The notes: a model not told the origin generated them from the sequence alone. DNA of 64,000 bases from Symsagittifera roscoffensis (GCF_963678635.1 NC_087069.1:3052166-3116165), one strand, 5' to 3'; counted from the first letter of the stretch, positions 46,101-58,229 are shown. Made by a program: numbers and translations.

Positions 46101-47465
46101 GGAAATTATTTGGTTTTTGATGTAGTTCTGAACAATCCCTTTTTTTGCTCTCTATGGCTTTTTGTATGAATTTATGAGCAATGAGGAGCTCATTTTTCAA
46201 ATTACATCTTGGCTCAAGAAATTGTTCTAGTTTCCGGGCTAGATCCGGTTTCATTGTAAAAAAAATGTTACAAACTGCTATTCAATTGAAGCGAGGGGCG
46301 TATCAAACCTTAATTCAATACCAAACAAAACAAAACAAGGTTGAAAAACTGTAAAACCATTAAAAAATTTTATACAACCACCACATAACCAAGTTTCTCA
46401 GATAAAGACCAAGCTTCATGATGGTGAGACAAGCTTTAAGCGAAGATAAAACCATTAATGGTTTGATACCAAAGAAGGCAGCAGCGGATTTACTAAACTC
46501 ACAAAATATTCGAGTAAAATAAGGGGGCGTCACAAAAACTATGTCAAAGTCCGTTTACATAACATCAAACAAAACTTACTAAATGGATCAATGATAAACA
46601 TGCAGATCACAAAACATCGAGATCGAGTGTTTCTTCCAGTTTTTTGAGAGAGAGATTTCTGGAAAATTTTTACTTCAGTTGAAATTGCTAAGCAAAACAA
46701 AAAAGTTTTTGGGGGAGTTCGAACGAGTTTAAGGAACGTATATTTACGTTCCGTCAAGTTCGGCTCATATTTGACTTTTAAATAGGAAACAACACAGGTG
46801 GGATTAGAACCTACCCCGAACCCGCCTGAGGGCACTGTTTATACGCTTTGCTATTGTCCTTGATTTATATGCAAGCAGAGTTCAAAGTAGGTTATGTTGT
46901 GAAACATAATCGTTTGTCAACTTAGAACACGCGTTTTTAACGTTCGTTTCAGTAATATTACCATGAAAACAGTTTCGTCCTTTAATCGACGACTTCTTTA
47001 AATCTAAAAAAGTCCAATTATTGGCCTAAAAACTCAACAGCCAAAAAGCACAACATATAGTGAGTGCAGAGCACTTATTTGAATTATTTTGAACAATCTT
47101 TTTAATGAAGTGAACGGTTTTATTGTTGAAATATAGGCTTCAAAATCAGTTTTGTTCAGATTATTTGGGTAAGTCTTTTTATCTTTTTTTCTTTTTTTTT
47201 CTAAAGAATTCGATTCTAGTTGACGCGGGTTAAGTCTGCTTTCATTTTGTTTTATTTTTTCAAACAGAAAAGATATAAAAAGTCACCACAAAAACAAAAA
47301 TCAAAACCCGCACGTTTTTGAGAGAAAAAAAGGGAGCGTAAAATGTAAATGTAGAAACTGGTGTTATAAAAATCACAATTTAATTTGAACTATGAGCAGT
47401 TTTTAAAAGTCACAATTTATTTGATTAGACTCTTTTAAAGGGGAAAAAAGTTCATAACTTTCTAA
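43196..47465 (-). pseudogene. BEL/Pao pol/gag remnant and LTR, second large unit
   Basis: RT amino part: 43521-43210 (SAREWNLTHHPFRNPN, the family's HHPV.NPN-type block). Protease-like: 43962-43750. Knuckle region: 44413-44059. Gag: 46254-45000. LTR-like: about 46700-46900. Order and strand match 36320-40050. Bases 43914-47896 are repeated in tandem at 47897. Confidence 0.7.
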
Positions 47466-47896
47466 ATGAATTCGGTGTTGATGTCAAAATCGGTTGTCCT
47501 TATTGGCTACTGCGTTTTGTTAGGCCAATGCTTGGAACAATTTCCTTTTGGGTCCAAAAAAATCCCGTCTATGGGAAGAAGGAAGAAAATGTGTAACGTT
47601 CGCCCAAAAACTTTACAGTGACGGAGCGTAGAAAAGTACCTATAGACGATTGGCCTGCGTCAGTTACCTAAATTATACTCGTTTTTCACCGTCTCGACCT
47701 AGACAGTTGACTTCTGGTCTGTTTCGGGCGAAGCAAAAAATTTTTATTTTCAGGCAATCAGTCAAACGACTTTTAATCTTCCTCCGCTTCCACACTCTTC
47801 CAGTAATAACGTCCTTATCGCTCTAACTTCGTGGCACGGGAGGATACTGCTCCTTCATTCTTCCCCACTGAAGCCTCCTTTCCTTTTATCGACTTC
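43914..47896. repeat. 3983-bp tandem duplication, unit A
   Basis: The start TTAAGACCAAATCAACTTTT recurs at 47897; all landmarks inside recur at +3983 with only scattered differences. Confidence 0.9.
47466..47621 (+). pseudogene. truncated C-type lectin exon 1, copy 2
   Basis: Same signal-peptide start and same break after SMG as at 40607, with a slightly longer tail ending near CAGTGA. The core domain is absent. Confidence 0.7.
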
Positions 47897-50800
47897 TTAA
47901 GACCAAATCAACTTTTTCCCTTGAAAAATTCGGGCGGCGGGCCAAGCTTGCAGAAAGCTAGGAGTGATTGCTCGCCGAGTCTTCCAAAACGAGATTTTTG
48001 AAAATTAGAAACATTTAATTCAATAACCTGGAGAATACCTTTTAGGCCCTGCACGGAGGGGCAACAAGATCAAGTTGATATTTCGGTCGGAGTTTTTCCG
48101 GTAGAAGACGTAATGTCTTCCTTTCAGAAAAAAAATGCAATTTGCACCATGCGAAAAGATATTGTGAGTACTTTCGCACTGTTTTTGTGCATTGCCCTAT
48201 CTTCGAGGCAAATACAGAACACGTGGTCTGCTTGAAAGCTGGAGAAACAGGGTTTTTCTGCGCAGAAAACGTCGTTCTTTGAATACGGTTCTTTTTTCTT
48301 CTTCTTGAAGACGTTGCATTCGCATAACGGATGTTTACCAATGCACTGGGGGCCTTGAGGATATTCAGTCTTGTTGGGCTTAACACTGGAAGCCAAAACT
48401 CGGTTGGGAGTTTTAGCCTTGACGCGCTCGGTGGTTATTGTTTTTACCAGAACCCGTTTTTATGCGCTCGAGCGTTTCGACATTTTGTTCTTCAAACAAT
48501 TGTTGAAATCAAGGAGACGAGGGCAAAACCAGTTAGTTTTGACCGTGTACGACGACCAAGACTCCTTCATGTTCAGATAATTTACATAAAACTTGATTCA
48601 AGATGGCAGTTCTTTTCAGATTGACCTCATATGACAACTATTAAAACATACCAATGATACTTGAAATAACACAAGCATAATTATTAATGCTTTCCAAATT
48701 GTGCCTTTCGCCTGATTGAACACTGTTAGGTTTTTCGAGGTGGGCGCTTACGACGGTGTGAGATTGCCTAAACGTTCGTTCAAGGACTCGTAGTGCATCC
48801 CTGCTCATCCGATCTCAGTATGTGAAGTCGGCTTTTGCCAATTTAGTTTTTTCAGATACCAACATTTTCAGGTGCGTCAGCTTGTCGTCAGCCCAGAGAG
48901 TTGATTGAGAGTTCTTTGCAAATAAAGAATCCTTATTGCTCGATGGCGAACTTTCGGCTGAGTCTTGAACGGATATCGATTGTCAGGACGGATTGACATA
49001 TATCGGGACAGTTTTGTGTACGCACGTTGCGGCTGGATTCAAAAACAACGGCTGATGAACGAATAAACGAGAAATATCCGGCACAATCGAAGATTTTAAG
49101 GGTACTTGCTCGTGTGGCGGAGTATGATAGTATATCGCTCCACCGCCATTGTACGGGAAAGATACCAGTTTTTGAGGGGCAACAGTTTCTACCGCCTCAA
49201 TTACGTGCGATGACTTACTCAAAGCTAACAAATTACAATCTGCAAGGGTCTGTGTTGCAGTTATAGCTAAGCACGATGCAATTTCGAGTTTCTGAACTGA
49301 CTGAAGTAGATGGGATGACCTACAGGGGTTTTGCCGAAACAACTGCAGTATGTGGAGGTAAATTTAAATAGAAAGCTGACGCAATACTTTCAAAATAGCA
49401 GACCCGGAAGGCTCAGCATTAACCCACTGATTTGGAACTGCACACAGGCGTGGTTGTATCTCGTTTTGATTTCTAATTGACAAATGAATGCTTTTATTGT
49501 GCTGAATATCAGTGCTGGCATCAATTTGTCGAGGTGATCTAGGAATCATGGGAGGGAATTCAGCCCCATGAATAATCGCTGAAGTCATTCAATCCACTTG
49601 GGCGTTACTCATAGGAACAACATCCACAGGGGCGTTAAACTGAATCATATTCAATCTAGAAGTGTACGCAGTTGGTTCAGTTCCGGTCACTACTGTTTTT
49701 AAATTCTGCACATTTTCACCCATGTTTACGTGCGTTTTTTTTTATTGTTTTCCTATGAGAGCTAACCGAGCTGGCAAACAAGTCAACATAGTCGGAGTCT
49801 TTATCCGATTCAGCTTCAGCTATTTTGGATTCAACATACTTTTTCTATTCTTCTCGCGGATTTGTTTTTCTTCTAACCTTTGATTGAGTTCTAGTAAACG
49901 CATTGATGCTTGATTTTCCATCCTTGATGATCTCGAAGAGGCTACTTACCCCGAACGCAAGGAAACGGACCTTGCTTAACCTTCAGATCTCGCATAATTC
50001 CGAGCTTTCTGATTTAACTCACTGTGTTTTTTGCCAACAGAATTGACTTATCTCCTTGGTTTTGAATAAAAAGCCTTTTTCCGGGAAATTATTTGGTTTT
50101 TGATGTAATTCTGAACAATCCCTTTTTTTGCTCTCTATGGCTTTTTGTATGAAGTTATGAGCATTGAGGAGCTCATTTTTCAAATTACATCTTGGCTCAA
50201 GAAATTGTTCTAGTTTCCGGGCTAGATCCGGTTTCATTGTAAAAAAAATGTTACAAACTGCTATTCAATTGAAGCGAGGGGCGTATCAAACCTTAATTCA
50301 ATACCAAACAAAACAAAACAAGGTTGAAAAACTGTAAAACCATTAAAAAATTTTATACAACCACCACATAACCAAGTTTCTCAGATAAAGACCAAGCTTC
50401 ATGATGGTGAGACAAGCTTTAAGCGAAGATAAAACCATTAATGGTTTGATACCAAAGAAGGCAGCAGCGGATTTACTAAACTCACAAAATATTCGAGTAA
50501 AATAAGGGGGCGTCACAAAAACTATGTCAAAGTCCGTTTACATAACATCAAACAAAACTTACTAAATGGATCAATGATAAACATGCAGATCACAAAACAT
50601 CGAGATCGAGTGTTTCTTCCAGTTTATTGAGAGAGAGATTTCTGGAAAATTTTTACTTCAGTTGAAATTGCTAAGCAAAACAAAAAAGTTTTTGGGGGAG
50701 TTCGAACGAGTTTAAGGAACGTATATTTACGTTCCGTCAAGTTCGGCTCATATTTGACTTTTAAATAGGAAACAACACAGGTGGGATTAGAACCTACCCC

Positions 50801-51734
50801 GAACCCGCCTGAGGGCACTGTTTATACGCTTTGCTATTGTCCTTGATTTATATGCAAGCAGAGTTCAAAGTAGGTTATGTTGTGAAACATAATCGTTTGT
50901 CAACTTAGAACACGCGTTTTTAACGTTCGTTTCAGTAATATTACCATGAAAACAGTTTCGTCCTTTAATCGACGACTTCTTTAAATCTAAAAAAGTCCAA
51001 TTATTGGCCTAAAAACTCAACAGCCAAAAAGCACAACATATAGTGAGTGCAGAGCACTTATTTGAATTATTTTGAACAATCTTTTTAATGAAGTGAACGG
51101 TTTTATTGTTGAAATATAGGCTTCAAAATCAGTTTTGTTCAGATTATTTGGGTAAGTCTTTTTATCTTTTTTTCTTTTTTTTTCTAAAGAATTCGATTCT
51201 AGTTGACGCGGGTTAAGTCTGCTTTCATTTTGTTTTATTTTTTCAAACAGAAAAGATATAAAAAGTCACCACAAAAACAAAAATCAAAACCCGCACGTTT
51301 TTGAGAGAAAAAAAGGGAGCGTAAAATGTAAATGTAGAAACTGGTGTTATAAAAATCACAATTTAATTTGAACTATGAGCAGTTTTTAAAAGTCACAATT
51401 TATTTGATTAGACTCATTTAAAGGGGAAAAAAAGTTCATAACTTTCTAAATGAATTCGGTGTTGATGTCAAAATCGGTTGTCCTTATTGGCTACTGCGTT
51501 TTGTTAGGCCAATGCTTGGAACAATTTCCTTTTGGGTCCAAAAAAATCCCGTCTATGGGAAGAAGGAAGAAAATGTGTAACGTTCGCCCAAAAAATTTAC
51601 AGTGACGGAGCGTAGAAAAGTACCTATAGACGATTGGCCTGCGTCAGTTACCTAAATTATACTCGTTTTCACCGTCTCGACCTAGACAGTTGACTTCTGG
51701 TCTGTTTCGGGCGAAGCAAAAAGTTTTTATTTTT
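47897..51734. repeat. 3983-bp tandem duplication, unit B (cut by gap)
   Basis: Copy of 43914-47896 that runs into the 200-N gap about 145 bases before its expected end. It carries gag remnants (- strand 48042-50237), an LTR-like segment near 50680-50880 and lectin exon copy 3. Near identity plus the adjacent gap leave a false duplication in the assembly possible. Confidence 0.9.
51450..51603 (+). pseudogene. truncated C-type lectin exon 1, copy 3
   Basis: Same as copy 2 in the tandem unit, with small changes just before the stop. Confidence 0.7.
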
Positions 51735-51934
51735 NNNNNNNNNNNNNNNNNNNNNNNNNNNNNNNNNNNNNNNNNNNNNNNNNNNNNNNNNNNNNNNNNN
51801 NNNNNNNNNNNNNNNNNNNNNNNNNNNNNNNNNNNNNNNNNNNNNNNNNNNNNNNNNNNNNNNNNNNNNNNNNNNNNNNNNNNNNNNNNNNNNNNNNNNN
51901 NNNNNNNNNNNNNNNNNNNNNNNNNNNNNNNNNN
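51735..51934. other. assembly gap (200 N)
   Basis: Fixed-size gap inside a near-identical tandem duplication. Confidence 0.97.
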
Positions 51935-52300
51935 CGTTGGCTTCTAACCATCGTACCTCCAGCATGGCACTAACCACCAAACTCGACACTGGCTGGTTTT
52001 GGCCTGGCAACCCCGTGGAGTACAACTCCTCCACGTCCCATACTTACACAAGACTCCCGCGCTTGGTATACCATAACGTCTGCGCCAGGCAGTGACAAGG
52101 ATACTCCCCATGGGTCATTAAGATGTTCCTTCGGGTCCGGTACCCTGAAGCTCCCAGTAATGGTTCCACTTCTGTCATAATCCGATGTACGTCGTCTTTT
52201 TCATCAATGGTACGGCATTTGGTGGGTAACACTCCGCTCACCTTCTTCTTATGGAATTCACTCACATTACTCTCACTCAACCTCATAAAATTCTTGTATG
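51935..52300. other. unassigned sequence after the gap
   Basis: Less AT-rich than its neighbours. An 80-codon open frame on the - strand (52286-52044) has no recognised domain. The sequence was not seen elsewhere in the window. Confidence 0.4.
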
Positions 52301-52302
52301 AC

Positions 52303-53590
52303 TTCTAGTAAACGCATTGATTTCTTCATTTTCCTTCCCGATCTCGTCTGTGCTTAATTTAGCCAACAAAGACTTTTTTCGTTGACTGTAAGCCATTCAG
52401 ACTGCTTTACTCTTATTTGAGACCCTAAACAGATGTGAACTTCAAATTTTTCGGAAGCTCTCGAAAAGGCTTCTTACCCCAAACGCAATGAAACGGACCT
52501 TGCTTAACCTTCAGATCGCACATCTTGATGATTTAACTCACTGTGTTTTTTTTTCGCCACCAGAATTGACTTATCTCATTGGTTTTGAATAAAAAAGCTT
52601 TTTTCCGGGAAAACGTTTGGTTTCTGGATGTAGTTCTCAACAATCACTTTTCTTTTTGCTCTCTATGGCTTTTTGTATGAATTTATGAACATTGAGGAAC
52701 TAATTTTTCAAATTACACCGAGGCTCAAGAAATTGTTCTAAATTCCGGGCTAGATCCGGTTTCATTCTGACAAATTGTTACAAATTACTATTCAATTCAA
52801 GCGAGGGGCGTATCAAACCTTAATTCACATCAAAATTAAACGAAACAAGGTTGAAATACTGTGAAACAATTGAAAATTTTTATACAACTACAAAAAAAAT
52901 CAAGTTTCTCAGCTAAAGACCAAGCTTCTTGATGGTGAGACGAGCTTTAAGCGAAGATAAAACCATTAATGGTTTGATACCAAAAAACGGCAGCGTCGGA
53001 TATACTAAGCTCACAAAATATTCGAGTAGAATTAAGGGGCGTCAAAAAAATTAAGTCAAAGTCCGTTTACATAACATCAACAAAACTTACTAAATGGATC
53101 ATTGATAAACATGCAGATCGCAAAAGATCGAGCCCGAGTGTTTCTTCCAGTTTTTTTTGAGAGAGTTTTCGGGAAAATTTTCACTTCAGTCCAACCCGGG
53201 ACAACCCGTTTTGACACAACCCGTTTTTGGACAGAAGAAAAGTTGTCAACCAAGGTCGGACATGGCCTTTTTTTGAACTAGTTTAAACTGCTAAGCAAAA
53301 CAAAAATGTTTTTGTGGGGTTCGAACGAGTTTAAGGAGCGTATATTTATGTTTCGTCAAGTTCGGCTCATATTTGACTTTTAAAAAGGAAACAACACAGG
53401 CGGGATTAGAACCTACCCCGAACCCGCCTATGGGCACTGTGTATACGCTTTGCTATTGTCCTTGATTTATTTGCAAGCAGAGTTCAAAGTGGGTTGTGTT
53501 GTGAAACATAATTTTTTGTCAACTTAGAACACACGTTTTTTTAAACTTTCATTTCAGTAATAATAACATGAACAGTTTAGTTCATTAATC
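52303..53590 (-). mobile_element. BEL/Pao gag 5' end and LTR, fourth partial unit
   Basis: From TTCTAGTAAACGCATTGAT at 52303 it follows 39040-40130, with gag start region and LTR-like segment (about 53260-53480). It has extra sequence (53190-53270) missing from the other right-hand LTRs but similar to 32885-32930, so this LTR copy is the more complete one. Confidence 0.65.
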
Positions 53591-53593
53591 GAT

Positions 53594-54153
53594 GACATCT
53601 TGGCTCTTTTTCCTAAACACGAGCTTCAATATATTAGTGTAACGAGTGGTTTTACGAGGTTAAGAATGAAAACCAAATATGGCCTGGCTTTGGAGCATTC
53701 AACTAATCGTTCAAGAGAAGAGGAAGTTTTGTTGCATAGGCTCCGGGTGAATCGATGTAATAACCTAGCTAAAACTGAGCATCTCTTTGGTCGTATTGAA
53801 TCTTCGCAGTGCCGTCAGTGTAATAGTGAAGAAGTTGAAGACACAGAGCACTTCATCCTGAAATGCGATAAATGGAATGAAGAGAGAATGTTAACTTTGG
53901 GCTCAAACCCATTATCTCAGTTTTGCAAACAAATCCGGACAAAGTTTTACTGTTTATTGGCCAAACAGGACGTTTACGTCCCTCATATCATTTATGACGA
54001 GCTCCATCAACAACAACAACAAAACCAAATATGTTTGTCGTGGCCTTATTAGTCTGCATGTAAATTTTTATAACAATTGGGCAATGTGGTCATTAAATTT
54101 ACATGAAAAAATTTGCAGATGGGGGGGGGGGAAGGAAAAAGAGCCGACATCTT
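53594..54153. mobile_element. hAT-type MITE A with nested LINE insertion, 8-bp target duplication
   Basis: Element 53602-54145 with ends GGCTCTTTTTCC and its inverse GGAAAAAGAGCC, flanked by GACATCTT at 53594-53601 and 54146-54153. Without the nested LINE it is about 192 bp. The undivided site is seen at 40129-40136 in the paralogous unit, which proves the insertion. Confidence 0.92.
53682..54020 (+). mobile_element. 5'-truncated non-LTR retrotransposon (LINE) 3' end with 13-bp target duplication
   Basis: Flanked by AAAACCAAATATG at 53669-53681 and 54021-54033. It ends in a CAA-repeat tail. The coding part is the end of a LINE reverse-transcriptase protein: LLHRLRVNRCNNLAKT, then a Cys/His pattern (CRQCNSEEVEDTEHFILKC). 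MITE B at 56952 shows the same site without the insertion. The 150-codon frame spanning both MITE and LINE is accidental at its start. Confidence 0.88.
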
Positions 54154-54621
54154 TAATCCAAAAAGTATTCCAATTATTGGCATAAAAACACAACAGCCAA
54201 AAAGCACAACATATAGTGAGTGCAGAGCACTTATTTAAAATATTGTGAACAATTTTTTTATTGAAGTGAACGGTTTTATTGGTGAAATATAGGCTTCAAA
54301 ATCAGTTTTTTTTCAGATTATTTGAATGAATCTTTTTCCCTTTTTTGCTTTTTTCTAAATTATTCGGTTCTAGTTGACGCGGGTTAAATCTGCTTTCATT
54401 TTTTAAAATTTTTTTTGACGAAAAAGATTTAGAAAGTCACCACAAATTCAAAAATCAAAATCCACATGATTTTGAAAGAAAAATTTGCGGGAGCGTAAAA
54501 TATAAATATACAAACTGGTGTCATAAAAATCACAATTTAATTTGAACTACGAGCAATTTTTAAAAGTCACAATTTAATTTAATTAGACTTAAATTAAGGG
54601 GAAAACTTTCAAACTTTCCAA

Positions 54622-55939
54622 ATGAGTTCTGTGTTGATCTCAAAATCGGTTGTCCTTATTGGCTACTGCGTTTTGTTAGGCCAATGCTTGAAACAATGTC
54701 CTTTTGGGTTCAATAAAATCCCGTCTATGGGAAGAAAATGCTTTCATGGGACCAGCACTCGCATGTATTTCTATGACGCGTTTCATTACTGCGGAGACAA
54801 GTAAGTTGTTTGACAATTTTCTTATAATTACATTCACCGCACAACAATTTTTCTAGTCTCATTTTTCCAGAACCCACTTAGTTTGATTTCAATTTAGGCT
54901 CGTCTCCTTTTCCTACCTTTTCCCTCTGAAAATTTAAAACAAGCAAATCAATTAAAATTGGCAGTCTTCATGTAGAAAAATAGTGTGAAACTAAGCCACT
55001 TGTTCATATTCAAAGTTTTCGCTTTAAAACATCGTAGGTAAATTAACATAGCTTGAATAACTTGAATTTCAAAAAATGGAGGATACAGAAAAAAGCTTCA
55101 GTTTGCTTATATTTGATTTAATAGCTGAAAGTGTTATGTTTATCCAGGGGAGCGGAAGTGTTTCAACCAGCATCGCTAGATGAGATGGAGCTTCTTCGAA
55201 AGTTCTTCAAGGACAACCTGGGCTCTGTATTCTCTTCTGGCTATTGGATAGGATATGTCAAAGAACCTTTGCGGAACAAATGGATGAACGTCTACACGGC
55301 TGAGCCCATTCCTAAAGGAAACAACAACTTATCTTTTCCTGCCTGCTAACCTAACGGCGACTGTTTTTCTAGATAGAAAAATTTTATAGACTATCTAGCC
55401 TATTTTTCGTGTATTTTATGTGCAGAAAAAATCTATTTATTTTCTAGTTTAGAAAAACAATTTCTGGAAAGAAAAACCAAAATCAATTCATGGCTCAACC
55501 GCAACGAGATAAACATGCTTGGAGTATTCAAAATAACACTAGCAATACAATGCAAACTAACAATTGTTAGCGCAAGTATTATTCTGCTAAAACTATCAAT
55601 CTGGTTCAAGACTAATAGCATAGTGGTTAGAGCATACGCCTAGAAAATTGAATGTTCGAGCCCCACCATGTATCTTGGCGTTTATTTTTAAATCTTTGGT
55701 CCTGAGGTCAAGTGATACTGCAAAAAATTTTGTATCGTTCTAAGAGTTCTTTCATTAGAGCAGGAAAATATGCCTGCTCATCACCAGGTAAATGGTGGGG
55801 GGGAGGAGAACCGAACAATCCTGGTGAGTACTGCAGCAGGTTAAAGAACGAAGTCCTAGGCTCTGGTGTGAACGACGTTTGTTGTGACCGCCGAGGGACA
55901 AACCCTCCACTGCCAGTCATTTGTCAATACCAACTTTGA
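54622..55939 (+). CDS. secreted C-type lectin-like protein (exons 54622-54800, 55148-55317, 55764-55939)
   Basis: A small secreted protein with one C-type lectin domain; such proteins usually bind sugars or other surface ligands outside the cell. Exon 1 gives a signal peptide (KSVVLIGYCVLLG) and the domain start (CPFGFNKI, KCFHG, AFHYC). Exon 2 gives GYWIGYVKEPLRNKWMNVY. Exon 3 gives WWGGGEPNNPGEYC, VNDVCCDRR and PVICQY. EPN is the calcium/mannose-type triplet; the usual WND is VND. Intron 1 is GT-AG with matching phase (2/1). Intron 2 only joins in phase if it starts GA (AAAG|GAAACA) and ends AG, giving 174 residues; otherwise exon 2 stops at 55349. So it is either a gene with a non-canonical intron or a recent pseudogene. 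Confidence 0.75.
55611..55680 (+). repeat. tRNA-derived SINE head or tRNA relic in lectin intron 2
   Basis: Box A-like TAGCATAGTGGTTAGAGC at 55616-55633 and box B-like TGTTCGAGCCC at 55653-55663 have tRNA-like spacing. The anticodon arm is too short for a working tRNA. A SINE head is more likely. Confidence 0.65.
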
Positions 55940-56943
55940 TAAGTTGCAGGAACCAATATGAAATAAAAAGTTGTATCATCATTTGTTCCCCAGCTATCAG
56001 ACAATCAAAATGGCAATTTTTCATACTAGACTTTCGCCATAAAAAGTTTTGGTTTGTTTATACAACCAACAGAATAAAACGCAACTTTGTTGGCTCTACA
56101 ACCCACAAAGTTGAACAAAATTAAACGCAAGTTTACGTTTGTACTCTCAAAAACAAAAACACTTTTTTTCAATGTCCAGATTGGACAAAATTTATTGAGA
56201 AAATGGTCAACATTTTCACATCTACCTTCTGCAAATGATTTTAAGCTACACTCTCTGAAAGTTTCAAAATTTGATTTGTATTAGCTAGCAGTTTTTACAG
56301 GTCTGAAAATGCCAGTTTTCATCATATGTCATAAGATATTATGGTAGTGAATAAGCGGAGCAGAAAAAGCTGATCAGGCGACGTAAAATAATTTAAACGA
56401 GTAAATTTTATTGTTCAGTGTGATAACTTTCCTAAGCTCTGTTGTTTCGTACAATTTCACACCATTAGAAACACCTATTAAAAATAATTAAAACTGGCTT
56501 GATTCAAATCAAATTTCAGACAGTGTATTTTAGATCAGTAGCAGCAGGTCGATGCAGAAATTTTGTTCAAAGTTTGAATAAATGTTAACCAAATCAGTTC
56601 ACGAATCAAAGCATTTCTATTGGATGAGAAAAAAAATATTTTGCAATTGAAGTTGGGCTCCTAAAAGCAATTATAAAGGGTAATTTCTATGAAAAAAATT
56701 AGATTGATGTTTTTTAAACTATCAATTATTTGCGCTGGAAACTTTGACAGGTGATTTTTGAAAATATTTTCTGAAATGTTTCAAAATTTTACAAAAATGG
56801 TAAAATGTAGTTTCCGAGCCAACATTTGTAAATGCAATTAAAAGTGTCACAGAAGTTTTCATTGTGCAAAAAAAATGTGAATAGCAGAAACAGCATGTAA
56901 CTTTGCAACTTTGAATTACTGCGAGGAAGGAGAGGATCTAAGC
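55940..56943. other. no gene seen
   Basis: AT-rich DNA downstream of the lectin; short open frames only, with no recognised motif. Confidence 0.5.
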
Positions 56944-57160
56944 TAGGCCCCAGCTCTTTTTACTTTTCCCCCCACCTCACACGAGCTTCAATATATTAGA
57001 GTAACGAGTGGTTTTACGAGGTTGACTATGAAGACTGAATATGTTGGTCGTGGCCTTATTAGTCTGTATGTGAATTTTCATAACAATCGGACAATGTGGT
57101 CAACAAAATTACATGTTAAAATTTGCAGGTGGGGGGAAAAGGAAAAAGAGCCTAGGCCCC
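56944..57160. mobile_element. hAT-type MITE B (201 bp), empty-site relative of MITE A
   Basis: Element 56952-57152 flanked by TAGGCCCC on both sides (56944-56951, 57153-57160). Ends AGCTCTTTTTAC and GGAAAAAGAGCC. The inside matches MITE A without the LINE. Confidence 0.92.
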
Positions 57161-57166
57161 TTACAG

Positions 57167-57397
57167 TTTCTTTTGGCTCTTTTACAGTTCCCCCCTTTCA
57201 AATTCATTTTTGAAAAGTCTATATAACGTTGTCATACCGCAATGAAATTTAGCGTGGTGAACAAATCGACAATTCTGAACATTTTTGTTTTCTTCTTAAC
57301 AGCGTAAAATCACGCATTTAGCCGTAATTACACGTAAAACAAACATAAAACTTAGTCTTTTTAAAGGGGGGGGGGACTGGAAAAGAGCCTTTCTTTT
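57167..57397. mobile_element. hAT-type MITE C (215 bp)
   Basis: Element 57175-57389 with ends GGCTCTTTTACAGTTCCCCC and, inverted, GGGGGACTGGAAAAGAGCC, flanked by TTTCTTTT (57167-57174 and 57390-57397). It is only 14 bases from the right duplication of MITE B. Terminal bases are shared with A and B but the inside differs. Confidence 0.88.
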
Positions 57398-58229
57398 ATC
57401 CAAAAAAAAATCAAACAGTCTTGAGAAAGTAAATTTCAAAATCTGAGTAATTTATTTTTCGCAGCGGAGTGAATTTTTGTGTTTTTGAATGCGGAGAAAC
57501 TTTAAGGGCCGACCTTAGATCTTCAGTTTTCTCACGAAAACATCAGGTCCAAAAAATCAAACTGCTGCTGTTACCGCGAACGCTTTTATCCATCATATGA
57601 CAAAGTTCCATCATATTTAGAGAAAATAAAAACAATGTGAAAAAAACTTCTGTTCTTTTTATCGATTGTCTCAGTTGAAAACAAAATTACCATATGTAAC
57701 GTGACTATAACTATCAATAGCTACGCTTAAATCTTTAACAATTTGAGCTAGTGTTGTTAGAATTTTTTCAAATATAAACATTTTTTTGCCGAAAAACTGT
57801 CACAGCAAAGACAAATCTTGCTATGGGTCATCATTTCGTGGTCAATAAAAAAGTCTCCAATCATGAGATGCCTTCTCACCTTCGGCTCATCTGAATTAAA
57901 TGTTTCATTCCAATACAAAGTGTCATAATAGAAACATAATAGTTAAAATTTCAAACATAACCTAGTAATATGTGTTTCCAACGTTATGAATTTATAAGAA
58001 ACAACAGAGCTTAGGAAAGTTATCACACTGAACGATGAAGTTTACTCGTTTAAATTATTTCACATCGCCTTATCAGTATTTACTACTCATCTATTTGGGG
58101 ATGTAGATAAGGTTGAGTCTGCTGCAAAATTCTGTAAATGACCACTGGCACTTTGTCTCGAGGCTCACTGACGTGACGACGACGCGCGATGAGGATATCG
58201 ATCTTGAGTCCGGGAAGTATTTGCCATTC
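57398..58229. other. no gene seen
   Basis: AT-rich spacer without recognised element. Confidence 0.5.

Noticed and set aside
53600-54052. 150-codon frame as a host gene
   Set aside because: It spans a MITE end and a LINE fragment joined at a target duplication; the coding part is only the LINE tail.
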